64,000 bases of DNA from NCBI GenBank assembly GCA_017309115.1, contig JAFLEF010000009.1, positions 62,001-126,000 on the forward strand, read 5' to 3'. This document shows positions 43,400 to 52,300 of the stretch, piece by piece; positions within the stretch are counted from its first letter, which is position 1, and each line of letters begins with the position of its first letter. This DNA is from Verrucomicrobiota bacterium. Lineage in GTDB: Bacteria > Verrucomicrobiota > Verrucomicrobiia > Limisphaerales > UBA9464. The translations under genes and the position numbers were made by a program. Below the pieces are notes generated by a model, which did no database searches, was not told the DNA's origin, and saw nothing but the letters and a program-made list of their open reading frames with translations.

Positions 43400-44518
43400 T
43401 CAGCCGGCCAGGACCCGGGAATAGACTTCCTGAGTCTGGTGCACGTGTTCTTCGATACTGAACAATCTCCGACTTCTTTCGCGGGCTGCTCGACCCAGTT
43501 CCTTAAGTTGCTCGGGATGCGCAACCGCCTTGGCCAAAGATTGGTTCAAGGCGGCTTGATCACCAATCGGTACCAACGATCCGGTCCGGCCTTCTTCGAT
43601 AATCGCCGAGGGCCCCACGGTAGCGAAGGCGATCGTTGGGACCCCCAGTGCCTGTGCTTCGGCCACGGCCAATCCGAAATCCTCTTCGTGGGCCGGATGC
43701 AAGGTCAGGCTGCTCGCTCCCAACAGCCCGGCAACGTCGGCATCGGGGATGAATCCGGTGAATGTAATTCGGTCGGTCACCTGTAGCTCGACGGCGAGAG
43801 CTCGGAGCTCGCGTTCGTAATCGTTTTCCTGTCCGAACAAGGAGCCCCCAATGACGATGCCATGGATGCCGGCGGCGGCGGGCAGGCTGGCGATGGCTCG
43901 CACAAACTCGCGTTGTCCCTTGAAACGCTGGAGGCGGGCTCCCATGGAAACCCAGTGGCGGTCTGCCGGCAGTTGATACTTTGCCGCCAGTTCCGCACGG
44001 GAAGTTCCACGGTCGAGTTGGGAGGTGTTCACCCCGGGCCAGATCATTTTGGTCGGCTTGCCCGCCTTTTCAAAAAACTGGGCGGTCCGGGGGCAGTTGG
44101 CGATCACTTGCCGGGTTGGGATGGCCAGAATGGCTTGGGTCGAAATCCCCGGAACCTCAGCGGTATGGCCCGTCCAAACTTCAGGGATGCCCGCCTTCCA
44201 GGCGCCCAATCCGCCGTAGACATGGGCCCTAAATCCGTTGCTATGGAGGAGAGCAAAGTGGTGTTGTTTCGCGAGGGAGGCTATTTGGCGGATGGCTTGA
44301 GCGACCGCCCAAGCGTTGCGCATCCGGTGTTCCGTCAGGACGTAGTTGTCCACCTCCAGTTCTTTTAACTCCCGACTCAGAGGTCCCGGTCGCAGCTGAA
44401 CCACAACCGGGTGGAATCGGGTCCGGTCCATCACTCGGAACGTGTGGAGCATGGTGACTTCGGCTCCACCTTTTTCACCGACACAAGAGATCCAGGCAAT
44501 TTTGGCCGGAGTTTTCAT
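43400..44518 (-). CDS. Glycosyltransferase family 4 (EPS locus)
   Basis: 372 residues. It starts MKTPAKIAWISCVGEKGGAEVTMLHTFRVM, with the GGAE motif that marks GT4 nucleotide-sugar binding. The C-terminal domain has VSMGARLQRFKGQREFVRAIASL, ITFTGFIPDADVAGLLGASSLTLHPAHEEDFGLAVAEAQALGVPTIAF with the E-x7-E pattern (EEDFGLAVAEAQA) and ATVGPSAIIEEG. Its ATG overlaps the stop of the GT9 gene in an ATGA and its stop is four bases from the ligase-like start. It is a retaining sugar transferase of the cluster. Donor not readable. Confidence 0.92.
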   Translation of the reverse strand: MKTPAKIAWISCVGEKGGAEVTMLHTFRVMDRTRFHPVVVQLRPGPLSRELKELEVDNYVLTEHRMRNAWAVAQAIRQIASLAKQHHFALLHSNGFRAHVYGGLGAWKAGIPEVWTGHTAEVPGISTQAILAIPTRQVIANCPRTAQFFEKAGKPTKMIWPGVNTSQLDRGTSRAELAAKYQLPADRHWVSMGARLQRFKGQREFVRAIASLPAAAGIHGIVIGGSLFGQENDYERELRALAVELQVTDRITFTGFIPDADVAGLLGASSLTLHPAHEEDFGLAVAEAQALGVPTIAFATVGPSAIIEEGRTGSLVPIGDQAALNQSLAKAVAHPEQLKELGRAARERSRRLFSIEEHVHQTQEVYSRVLAG

Positions 44519-45606
44519 CGCGCAGCCGTCTCCAGTTGGGGTTTCCAGCGCTCAATGGCCGAGAGGACTCGATCAGTGGTGATCAGTTCCATGCAATTGG
44601 GTACGGGGCAGCGGGAGTCAAAGCGCGGTTTGTAGCAGCCCTGACAGGGGAGGCCCGGCTCCAGAATCTCGCCCTTGCCGTACAGGTGAAATTCATGGCC
44701 GTTGAAGATGTTGTTGAACAACACCACGGGTTTTTCGAGGGCGATGGCGACATGCATGGCCATGGTTACACCAGTGACCACCACGTCGGTTTCAGCAACC
44801 AATTCGAAGAACTTCCGGAAGGGGACCACGCCCTCATAGCGGGCACCGGTTTGGCGGGCCATCGTTTGGTTTTTCTCATGTTCGAGGGGGCCACCCAGAA
44901 GGAGCACCTCAAATCCCCTCTGATGCAGGTCGCGGGCCAGTCGCATCCACGATTCTTCCGGCCAGATTCGGGTGAGCCAAACGTTACTGGTTCCCGTGTT
45001 GAGCCCGATGAGTGGACGTCGGGAGGAGGCTCGCGGGGGAGTGGGAACGCCCTCTAAAATGTAGGTTTCGCCCCGCCATTCGTAGCCGCAGATTTCGAAA
45101 ATCTCGGCTGGGTAATGTCGGGTGTTGGCCAACATCAGGTCATCCCAGACTCCCGTGAGCCATTTTCGTTCGGCGAGCGGATCCAGGGGGATGATTTTTC
45201 CGAAGCGGTTCAGTCCGAAACCGCGTTTCTCCCGGGCGCGAATTTGGCCGGCCAACGCACAAACTTCGAAATCCTTGTCCAAGCTGAGCAGGAGGTCGAA
45301 TTCCTCGGCCTGCAGTCGGAGGGCGGTTTCCCAAGAGTGTTTCAGCAACCGGTTTACCCATCGGCCCGGTACGAAATCGGGGAATGACGTGACCCAAGTG
45401 ATATCTGCTTGGGGATGCAATTCCCGCAAGCGGCGAAGCAGCGGGGTGCAGCGAAGAACTTCACCGGCGAGTCCCACCTTGAGGATGAGAATTCGGTACG
45501 TGGAAGGCTGATACTGCGGGCACACGTCGCAGTGAACCCCGGTTTCCTTGTGAGGTCGGCAGGGTTTGTAGCCGTTGAACTGTGCGCAGTCGTCACGGAC
45601 CAACAT
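44515..45606 (-). CDS. Glycosyltransferase family 9 (heptosyltransferase-like) with two cysteine clusters
   Basis: 363 residues from the ATG at 45606; the longer open frame to 45777 overlaps the terminator and PEP-CTERM gene. The GT9 core has ILILKVGLAGEVLRCTPLLRRL, IGLNTGTSNVWLTRIWPEESWMRL and VLLLGGPLEHEKN with FEVLVTGVTMAMHVAIAL-like acceptor region (DVVVTGVTMAMHVAIALEKPVVLF). Four cysteines lie before the core in C-x8-C-x9-C-x2-C and four near the end in C-x2-C-x8-C-x4-C, which could bind metal. GT9 enzymes transfer heptose or other sugars from ADP/nucleotide donors to lipid-linked acceptors. First gene of the minus-strand GT unit. Confidence 0.9.
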   Translation of the reverse strand: MLVRDDCAQFNGYKPCRPHKETGVHCDVCPQYQPSTYRILILKVGLAGEVLRCTPLLRRLRELHPQADITWVTSFPDFVPGRWVNRLLKHSWETALRLQAEEFDLLLSLDKDFEVCALAGQIRAREKRGFGLNRFGKIIPLDPLAERKWLTGVWDDLMLANTRHYPAEIFEICGYEWRGETYILEGVPTPPRASSRRPLIGLNTGTSNVWLTRIWPEESWMRLARDLHQRGFEVLLLGGPLEHEKNQTMARQTGARYEGVVPFRKFFELVAETDVVVTGVTMAMHVAIALEKPVVLFNNIFNGHEFHLYGKGEILEPGLPCQGCYKPRFDSRCPVPNCMELITTDRVLSAIERWKPQLETAAR

Positions 45607-45673
45607 TGAAGAAGAGGGTTCCAGAGGACTGCGGCGGAGGCAATCGGCCACTTTGAGTCTTTCGCTTCCGGGC

Positions 45674-45703
45674 AAAAAAAAAACGCCCGGATAAACCGGG
45701 CGT
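45674..45703 (-). terminator. Intrinsic terminator of the PEP-CTERM/fibro-slime gene
   Basis: Stem ACGCCCGG (45683-45690) pairs with CCGGGCGT (45696-45703) across a 5-base loop, and in the minus direction it is followed by ten T residues (45683-45674). It lies 21 bases after the stop of the gene at 45725, and upstream of the GT9 start at 45606. Confidence 0.85.
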
Positions 45704-45724
45704 CGCGAGAAGTTGGGGAGTCGC

Positions 45725-46549
45725 TTAGGCAGCCTGGGCCTTGCGGCGCCGGAGGGCGAGCAAGCCAGCCACACCACCGAGCGTGATCGCCGGCATCAAG
45801 GCGCTGGCTTCAGGAACGGCACCCGGGAGGGTGGCGATCAGAGCCGACTGCGTCGTGTGACGTTCAGCGAAGAACAGCTGGTAGGTGTAGATCCCGCCGT
45901 CGACGAGCCCGAGGGCGCCAGCGTCGGCGTTCAGGTCCTTAGAGATCACCGGATTTTCAACCGGCTTGATACCACCGAGGTCAACCCAGAGATTGCCGTT
46001 GATGAAGACGTAGAGATCGTCATCAGCCGCGAAGTCGAACAGGTTGGGCAGCGAGGCGTCGTACATGAACGACTGCTCGTACTTCATCGTGAAATGGAAG
46101 TTATGGCCCGAGTCACGGAAGTCACCCAGTCCTTGACCGTCGAGCGGGAAGAAGTCGCTCGGGTAATTGAACTGGCGTTGCCCATTGCCCAAGTTGATGG
46201 CGTTGAGCGAGGAGGGGATTTCCATGTTGTACGCCGGGGTGTTGACGTACCACATGTCCAAGTTCGCCGCCGTGGTGAGCTGCGGGCGGGCGAGAGGGAC
46301 GCCACCGGTGTTGACGAAGGTGGGGCCATTGGCTCCAACCGAGGTGCCAACCATTCCCGGCGTGGTTGTATCGCGGGGATTGAGATTGAAATCCGGATGA
46401 ACCGTCCGGCCCATGGAGGGCAAGGCATTCTGTCCGAGGAAGTCGAAGTACGTGACCGGCAGCGATACAGCGCTCGCTGACGTGATAACGGCGGAAGCGG
46501 CCACCAGCAGGCAGGCAGCTTTCACCGATGTTTCAGGGTGGAATTTCAT
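45725..46549 (-). CDS. Fibro-slime domain protein with PEP-CTERM-like C-terminus
   Basis: 274 residues: signal peptide (ACLLVAASAVITSASA), a fibro-slime-like domain and a C-terminal tripartite tail. Domain cues are LPVTYFDFLGQ, VHPDFNL, FHFTMKYEQSFMY, DFAADDDLYVFINGNLWVDLGG and QLFFAERHTTQSA, in the order known from fibro-slime proteins. The C-terminus has VPEASALMPA, a short hydrophobic helix and RRRKAQAA, which is the PEP-CTERM pattern recognised by exosortases in EPS-producing bacteria. It should be secreted, then attached or released at the outer surface. No exosortase is in the window. A strong terminator follows, so it is a single-gene transcript next to the GT unit. Confidence 0.88.
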   Translation of the reverse strand: MKFHPETSVKAACLLVAASAVITSASAVSLPVTYFDFLGQNALPSMGRTVHPDFNLNPRDTTTPGMVGTSVGANGPTFVNTGGVPLARPQLTTAANLDMWYVNTPAYNMEIPSSLNAINLGNGQRQFNYPSDFFPLDGQGLGDFRDSGHNFHFTMKYEQSFMYDASLPNLFDFAADDDLYVFINGNLWVDLGGIKPVENPVISKDLNADAGALGLVDGGIYTYQLFFAERHTTQSALIATLPGAVPEASALMPAITLGGVAGLLALRRRKAQAA

Positions 46550-46753
46550 GTTCGTGGGAGGTGGGGTTTCACCTAACCTCTAGGGCTCTATCGAAAAGGC
46601 GTCCTCAGGGCAAGCGCATTTTTATTGGAGATCTAGAATGGCAACGTCCGGCAAGGACGCTGCGGACTGATTCCTTGACCTTGGGGAGCGGGCAAAACTA
46701 GATGTGGCCGAAGTAACACCCGAACTTTTCGGGCCCTCCGGTACTCCATCGAT

Positions 46754-47599
46754 ATGCCTTCTCTTCCTGAGGGCGAGCCAGGCACACCCACCCGCTCGCC
46801 CGACCAGTCCACTCCGCCTCCTCCTTCCACCGCGTTTTCCCGGGGCATCCGGTGGCTCAATTGGGCCGTGACACATCCGGTCGTATTGCTCAAACCGGCT
46901 CGATATTTATTCATTCTGAGCCATATGCGCAGTCGCAGTACGCTCTTGTCCCACGTCTTTGGGAGCCACCCCGAGATCTCGGGTTACTTGGAGGCCCAGC
47001 TGCACTACCGCGGGACCATGGATTTCCTGCGCCTGCGCCGGTTTGTAAGCCTGAGCACCGGGCAGAAGTCCCTCAACCGCTACGTCGTGGACAAGGTGCT
47101 CTTCAACGACAGCTTCGAGCCGGAAATCATCGACCGGGTCGGGATCTCGCCGATTTTTCTCCTGCGAAAACCTGAGGAATCCATCAAGTCCACTTGCTCC
47201 ATGATGCGTCCGCGCACGCCGCAACTGCACATGGACAAGTCAGTCGACTACTATTTGAAGCGGGTGGAATGGCTGGAGCGCTGTGCCCGGACCATCCGGA
47301 CCAAAGGCATCTTCATCGAGTCAGCCTCGCTGGTTTCCCAAACCCAGGAGGTTTTTCGATTGGTCCAGGATAAGTTGGCACTCTCGGCGCCCCTTTCAGA
47401 GTCGTATCAGACCTTCACGGCCACCGGCAAAACAGTTCGCGGGGATCCCTCCAAAATGATCAGCGAAGGACAGATCGTTCGCGATGGTCGCAAGAGTTAC
47501 ACGGCTGAACTGGTCGTCCCACCCGACGCACTCGCCCGGGCGGAGGAGCTCTATGAGCGCTGTTTGGCGACGATGCGGGATCGCTGCTGGCACATCTAG
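46754..47599 (+). CDS. Sulfotransferase-like protein near the EPS locus
   Basis: 281 residues. The N-terminal part is Pro/Thr-rich and probably disordered; the domain starts at YLFILSHMRSRSTLLSHVFGSHPEIS, the PAPS 5'-phosphosulfate-binding loop of sulfotransferases, and continues LLRKPEESIKSTCSMM, resembling the 3'-phosphate-binding RxxxxxxxS region. The rest (VDYYLKRVEWLERCARTI) is helical. Such enzymes transfer sulfate from PAPS to carbohydrates or lipids in the cytoplasm. It diverges from the fibro-slime gene across a 204-base spacer containing a 15-base perfect hairpin (46719-46733). A role in sulfating the local polysaccharide is inferred from position only. Single gene. Confidence 0.75.
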   Translation: MPSLPEGEPGTPTRSPDQSTPPPPSTAFSRGIRWLNWAVTHPVVLLKPARYLFILSHMRSRSTLLSHVFGSHPEISGYLEAQLHYRGTMDFLRLRRFVSLSTGQKSLNRYVVDKVLFNDSFEPEIIDRVGISPIFLLRKPEESIKSTCSMMRPRTPQLHMDKSVDYYLKRVEWLERCARTIRTKGIFIESASLVSQTQEVFRLVQDKLALSAPLSESYQTFTATGKTVRGDPSKMISEGQIVRDGRKSYTAELVVPPDALARAEELYERCLATMRDRCWHI

Positions 47600-47659
47600 C
47601 AGTCCGGCCTTCAGGAGAAACTTGCCTCACGCGCGTCCGTCGCGTTACCTGCCCGAATC

Positions 47660-48430
47660 ATGGGTTTGCTCGACGGAAAATTTGGTGTCGTTTTTGGGGT
47701 CGCCAATAAACGTTCAATTGCTTGGGCGATTGCTCAGGCGTGGCATCGGGAAGGCGCCCGGCTCGCCTTTACCTACCAGGGGGAACGGCTCAAGGAGAAC
47801 GTGGAGGAATTGGCCGGAACCTTTGGCGCGGACACGTTGATCCTTCCGTGTGATGTGTCTCAGGACGAACAGATCGCTTCGGTTTTTTCCGCAGTGGCCA
47901 CCAAGTTTGGCCGCTTGGATCTGCTGCTCCATTCGGTGGCCTTTGCGCCTCGCGAGGCCTTGGAAGGTGATTTTCTCGATACCTCCCGGGAGGCCTTTCG
48001 AGTGGCTCATGATATCAGCGCCTATTCGTTGGTGGCCCTGACTCGAGCCGCCGCCCCGTTAATGACCCAAGGCGGCTCGGTGGTGGCGATGACATACTAT
48101 GGTTCGGAGAAGGTGATTCCGCACTACAACGTCATGGGCGTGGCTAAAGCTTCGCTCGAGGCGAGCACGCGGTACCTCGCTTACAGCCTGGGCCCTCGCA
48201 AGATTCGGGTGAACTGCATCAGCGCCGGGCCGATGAACACGCTGGCGGCCCGCGGGATTTCCGGTTTCGGCGAAATGCTCAAGCACTACGAAGCCCACGC
48301 TCCGCTCCGCCGCAACGTGCTTCCGGACGAGTTGGGGCATACGGGAGCGTTCCTCGCCAGTGATGGTGCGGCTGCGATCACCGGTCAGGTCCTGTACGTC
48401 GATTGCGGTTACCAGATCATGGGCATGTAA
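47660..48430 (+). CDS. fabI: Enoyl-[acyl-carrier-protein] reductase (NADH)
   Basis: FabI catalyses the last reduction of each fatty acid elongation round. 256 residues, normal length. SDR fold with N-terminal GVANKRSIAWAIAQ (FabI-type GxxxxxSIA), LLHSVAFAPREALEG, the catalytic region MTYYGSEKVIPHYNVMGVAKA with Tyr and Lys in Y-x6-K spacing, and VNCISAGPMNTLAARGI. The sequence is that of FabI rather than FabV or FabL. It stands 60 bases after the sulfotransferase gene and 43 bases before the radical SAM gene. Confidence 0.95.
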   Translation: MGLLDGKFGVVFGVANKRSIAWAIAQAWHREGARLAFTYQGERLKENVEELAGTFGADTLILPCDVSQDEQIASVFSAVATKFGRLDLLLHSVAFAPREALEGDFLDTSREAFRVAHDISAYSLVALTRAAAPLMTQGGSVVAMTYYGSEKVIPHYNVMGVAKASLEASTRYLAYSLGPRKIRVNCISAGPMNTLAARGISGFGEMLKHYEAHAPLRRNVLPDELGHTGAFLASDGAAAITGQVLYVDCGYQIMGM

Positions 48431-48473
48431 TCGGGCGGCTTGCTGCGCGGGCCTTGCTGTCTACTGTCGGACC

Positions 48474-49361
48474 GTGTTGGCGTCGCCAGAATCTCCCTCT
48501 CCCATCCAGAGTTCCTGGGCCGTGGTCCAGGATCACTCCCGGGTGTTTCAGGATCTGATCCTGGTCTATCCGGTCATTTCCCGGCGCTCTCAAGGTCTGT
48601 CCATCGGGATCAATCTCAATCCCGACAAACGCTGCAACTTCGACTGCGTTTACTGTGAGGTGGATCGGCGCACGCCGGGACGGGCGTCGGTGGTGGATGT
48701 GGACTTGTTGCGCGAAGAACTTCGGTGGTTGGTTCGGTTTTCTCTGGAAGGCGGACTGGCTCAGTTGCCCAAGTTTTGCGAGGTGCCGGAGTTGACCCGC
48801 GTCGTCCGGGATCTGGCGTTCAGCGGAGACGGGGAGCCTACGATGATCCCAAATTTTTCGGCCTGCGTGCAGGTTGCGGTGGATGTAAAACGGGAGTTTC
48901 ACCTCGAAGCCGCCAAACTCGTCCTCATTACTGATTCGGCCGGTTTGGATAAAGCGGATGTCCGGGCTGGATTGGAGCTGATGGCGCAGAATCAGGGAGA
49001 GTTCTGGTGCAAATTGGACGCCGGGACCGAACCCTATTTCCGAACGGTCAACCGGTCCTTCATTCGGCTGGAGCGGATTCTGAAGAACCTCACGCAGACG
49101 GCCCAACGATGGCCGATCATCGTTCAGAGTTTGTTCCTCAAGGTTCAGGGAGAGGTGATGTCGCCCGCGGAATTGGAGGCGTATTGCGGACGCCTGAGAG
49201 ACATTGTGGCGGCCGGCGGAACCATTCGCGAAGTGCACGCCTACACGATTGCCCGGCCCACTCCCGAACCGTGGGCTACCAAACTCTCCCGAGTGGAATT
49301 GGAACAAATTGCGACGACCATTCGCGCCCAGACGGAACTTCCTGTTCGGGTGTTTGACTGA
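48474..49361 (+). CDS. Radical SAM protein, wyosine-like iron-sulfur family
   Basis: 295 residues from GTG 48474; the frame is open upstream to 48360, but that overlaps fabI. The 4Fe-4S motif is CNFDCVYC (C-x3-C-x2-C), preceded by GLSIGINLNPDKR. The SAM-binding part includes LAFSGDGEPTMIPNF, LVLITDSAGLDKADV and FWCKLDAGTEPYFRTVN. The pattern GINLxPxxxCNFxCxYC with GDGEPT is typical of short radical SAM proteins of unknown function found in many bacteria (DUF-type, UPF). It may modify a nucleic acid or metabolite. No maturation or target gene is adjacent. Its stop overlaps an inverted repeat shared with the convergent giant gene. Confidence 0.88.
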   Translation: MLASPESPSPIQSSWAVVQDHSRVFQDLILVYPVISRRSQGLSIGINLNPDKRCNFDCVYCEVDRRTPGRASVVDVDLLREELRWLVRFSLEGGLAQLPKFCEVPELTRVVRDLAFSGDGEPTMIPNFSACVQVAVDVKREFHLEAAKLVLITDSAGLDKADVRAGLELMAQNQGEFWCKLDAGTEPYFRTVNRSFIRLERILKNLTQTAQRWPIIVQSLFLKVQGEVMSPAELEAYCGRLRDIVAAGGTIREVHAYTIARPTPEPWATKLSRVELEQIATTIRAQTELPVRVFD

Positions 49362-49382
49362 CCCGCCGCGCCGCGTTTCGGG

Positions 49383-52300
49383 TCAGGGCCGCTGGGGAGT
49401 CACCACCCGATACCACCGCCCACTCGGACTGGCCGGAGGTTCCGGGTCATTGACGGAGATTGCCCGGATGGGACCGGCGGGAATGTCGCTGAGCTTCTTC
49501 CACACACCTTCAGAAGTGAGTTCATCCAGATACAGAATGGAGTAGGTGCGATCGGTCTGGGCAGTGAAACGAACTGTGATTCCAGCGTTCATCTCCGCTT
49601 CGGCCCATAGCCGACTGGTCGCGTCGTTAGGCGAGGTGCCAGTCTGGTACTCTTCGGCATTGCTGAATCCATCCTGATCGGGATCCAGGGAGGCGTCCGC
49701 CGCGCTGTCCGGATTAAGCCCAAAAGCAAACTCCCAAACATCGGGCATGCCATCGCCATCCAGATCAGTGGTCAGTCCGCCATTGGGGGCCAAGGGGGTC
49801 GGATCGGGCAGCGCAACGATCCGACTGGAGCCGTCCGGCAGTCGTCCCTCCGAAACGCCCGGGACTTGAATTGGGTAGTTGACCTGGTCGATCAGGGTTC
49901 GGAGGGGACTCGAGAGCCGCAGCGTTTCCCCCCAACGATCCAGACGGAAGTTGAGATGATCCGGCCCTTCTTCGGCATCCCCGGAGGCGTACAGTCGGAG
50001 GAATCCCTGGACCGGGATCAGGGTAAGCGGAGCGAACGCATAATGCCCGATTCCCGAGATCGACGGATCGTCGGTCAGGAACGAGCCCCCCAAATCGACC
50101 GGCTGGCCACTGGGGTTGTACAATTCAAGCCATTCGAATCCGTTCGTGACGCTGACCAGCCATTCGTTCAAGCGAACCGAAACCACTTCGCCGAGCGACG
50201 CCAACGCTCCGTTAGCGTTCCCCGGAGAAGGAGTGGCCAACAGCCCCCATACATCATTGGTCTCTGGCCTTCCCACGCTCTGATTGATGAGTTGCGAACC
50301 ATACCGAAGCCGGTCCAGCAGACGTCCGTCGAGCCCCTGGAGCGAGATGACTGCACCCCGGTCGGGCAGAGATCGGCCCAGGTTGGGGACCCCGGCTGGG
50401 AGCGTTCGTTCGGTGGCCCAAAGAACCAGTCGCCCCGCTGCCGGGACTTGCAGACCGGCGGCCAAGGTTGGGCTGCTGAACTGATCAATGTCCACGGTCA
50501 TCCCGGCGAGCGACAGGGCGTTGGTCTGAGGATTGTGCACCTCCAACCAGTCAGCCGGAAGACCGTCCGGAGCGAGAGAGGCACCCTGATTGATCGCCAT
50601 GAGTTCGCTCAGGCGCAATGTCGTGCCCAGGGGTGCGAAGTAGTTGCTGGCGCCCGGGCTTTGATTGCCGGGAAGGGCCGTCCACGGACCGGTGCCGTCA
50701 GGAATGCGTCCCAGTGAGGCCGAGGGTGTCTGCAACCCATAGTCCACCCGATCGACGGTTACACCGGCGGCGTCTCGCCACTCGATCTTGCCGCCCGCCG
50801 CTGGGAGCTTGAAGTCGACGTGATCCGGCCCGGGGTTTTCGTCTGCTTTCAAGACCGCGAATCCGCCCGCGCCGATAAAGGCGGGACCGCTGATTCGGAA
50901 CACGGCGTTGCTGGTGACCAGTTGTCCGCCCGCGAGCGCTGCGGGTAGCGTTCCCGGATTGTGCAACTCGATCCAATCGTCGCCGGCATCGGAGTCCGCG
51001 AGAAATTCGTTCAAGCGAACTCCCTCGGCGCCGGCCGTTGGCACGACTTGATTGGCGAGTCCCGGGCTTGGTTCCGTCAGAACCCAATTCCGGTTTTCCC
51101 CGAGGCGACCCAGGGCCAATCCCGCGGCCTGGGATCCAAAGGACACCGCATCGACCACATTGGTCAGGGTGTCGAACAGGACCACCTGTTCGCCGGCCGC
51201 ATCCAACCCAAAATCGGCTCGAAGTCCGCCGGCCCCCGGTTGGCAGTTCACCACCAAATAACCGCCCGCCGGGATCTGCGTCCCGTTCGGAAACACAAAC
51301 TTGCGGGGCTGGGCGGGGTCGTCGGTCAGGCTCCAGTTCGACACATTCGCCAGGGTCGCCCCGGCATTGCGGAGTTCGATCCAGTCGGGCTCCGGCGCGG
51401 TTTGGGCAGAGAGTTCGTTCAGGCGAACCAACGGAAGCATGGGGGCCGATGAAGCCTGACCCGGATTCCCGCCGACCGCCGGACTGGCGCGCCACGACGC
51501 CAAGGCGTCCGGGTCGCCCTCGAGTTCGATTCGCTCCAAGGAACGACCGCCGCCGTCGGCCGAAGTGGGCCAGCCGTCCTGATCCGAATACGTGACCGAC
51601 TCAATGAGTTGTCCGTCCCGGTCCAGCAACGAAATGGTTTCCCCGCCATTGTTCAGGGAGCCGGTGAAGTATCCGGAGACCGTCGTTTGGGGATATCTGA
51701 TTCCGAACGCGCCTGGATCGTCGGCGTTGGCGAGAACGATTCGGCTGCCGGCGGCCAACAGGGGCGTGGGTGCCGGGAATCGGAAGTTGACTCCATCCAA
51801 ACTGAAGCCGGACAGATCCACCGGAACGCCGGAAACATTGACCAGTTCGATGAACTCGAACGCGTCCCCGCCGGGAGGATTGTACATCAGTTCGCTGAAG
51901 CGGAGGGCTGGTCCACCCTGCACCACGGTGAAGGCCGCCTCCGTCAGGGCGCTCCAATTGGTCGTGCCTTCGCGGGATCGGGCCTTCAGCACGAAGGGTT
52001 GAGTGACGATGATCGGGGTTACGTACTGCCGGGCAGTGGGCGACACGGCTTCGGTGAAGGCTTCGCGCGGATCCTTTCCGTCGACAGTGTAGAAGATGGC
52101 GCCGCTGACATTGGTCAGAACCAGGGAATATCCGGACGGAACCGCGCCGCCAAAGGGGCTCAGGCCGGGGGCGTTGGTGGAGCGATTGAAGCCGGCGGTG
52201 AACAGATGACTGAGAACAAAGCGCCGCCGGCCGTTGATCCAGCTGTTGATCGTGCTGTTGGCGAAGCCGCTGATGGTTCGAGCGGTGTTAAGCCGAACCT

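Noticed and set aside
46719..46733. 15-base perfect hairpin (CCCGAA, CTT, TTCGGG) before the sulfotransferase gene
   Set aside because: Too short and without T-run or promoter context to call as an operator or terminator; noted only in the sulfotransferase entry.
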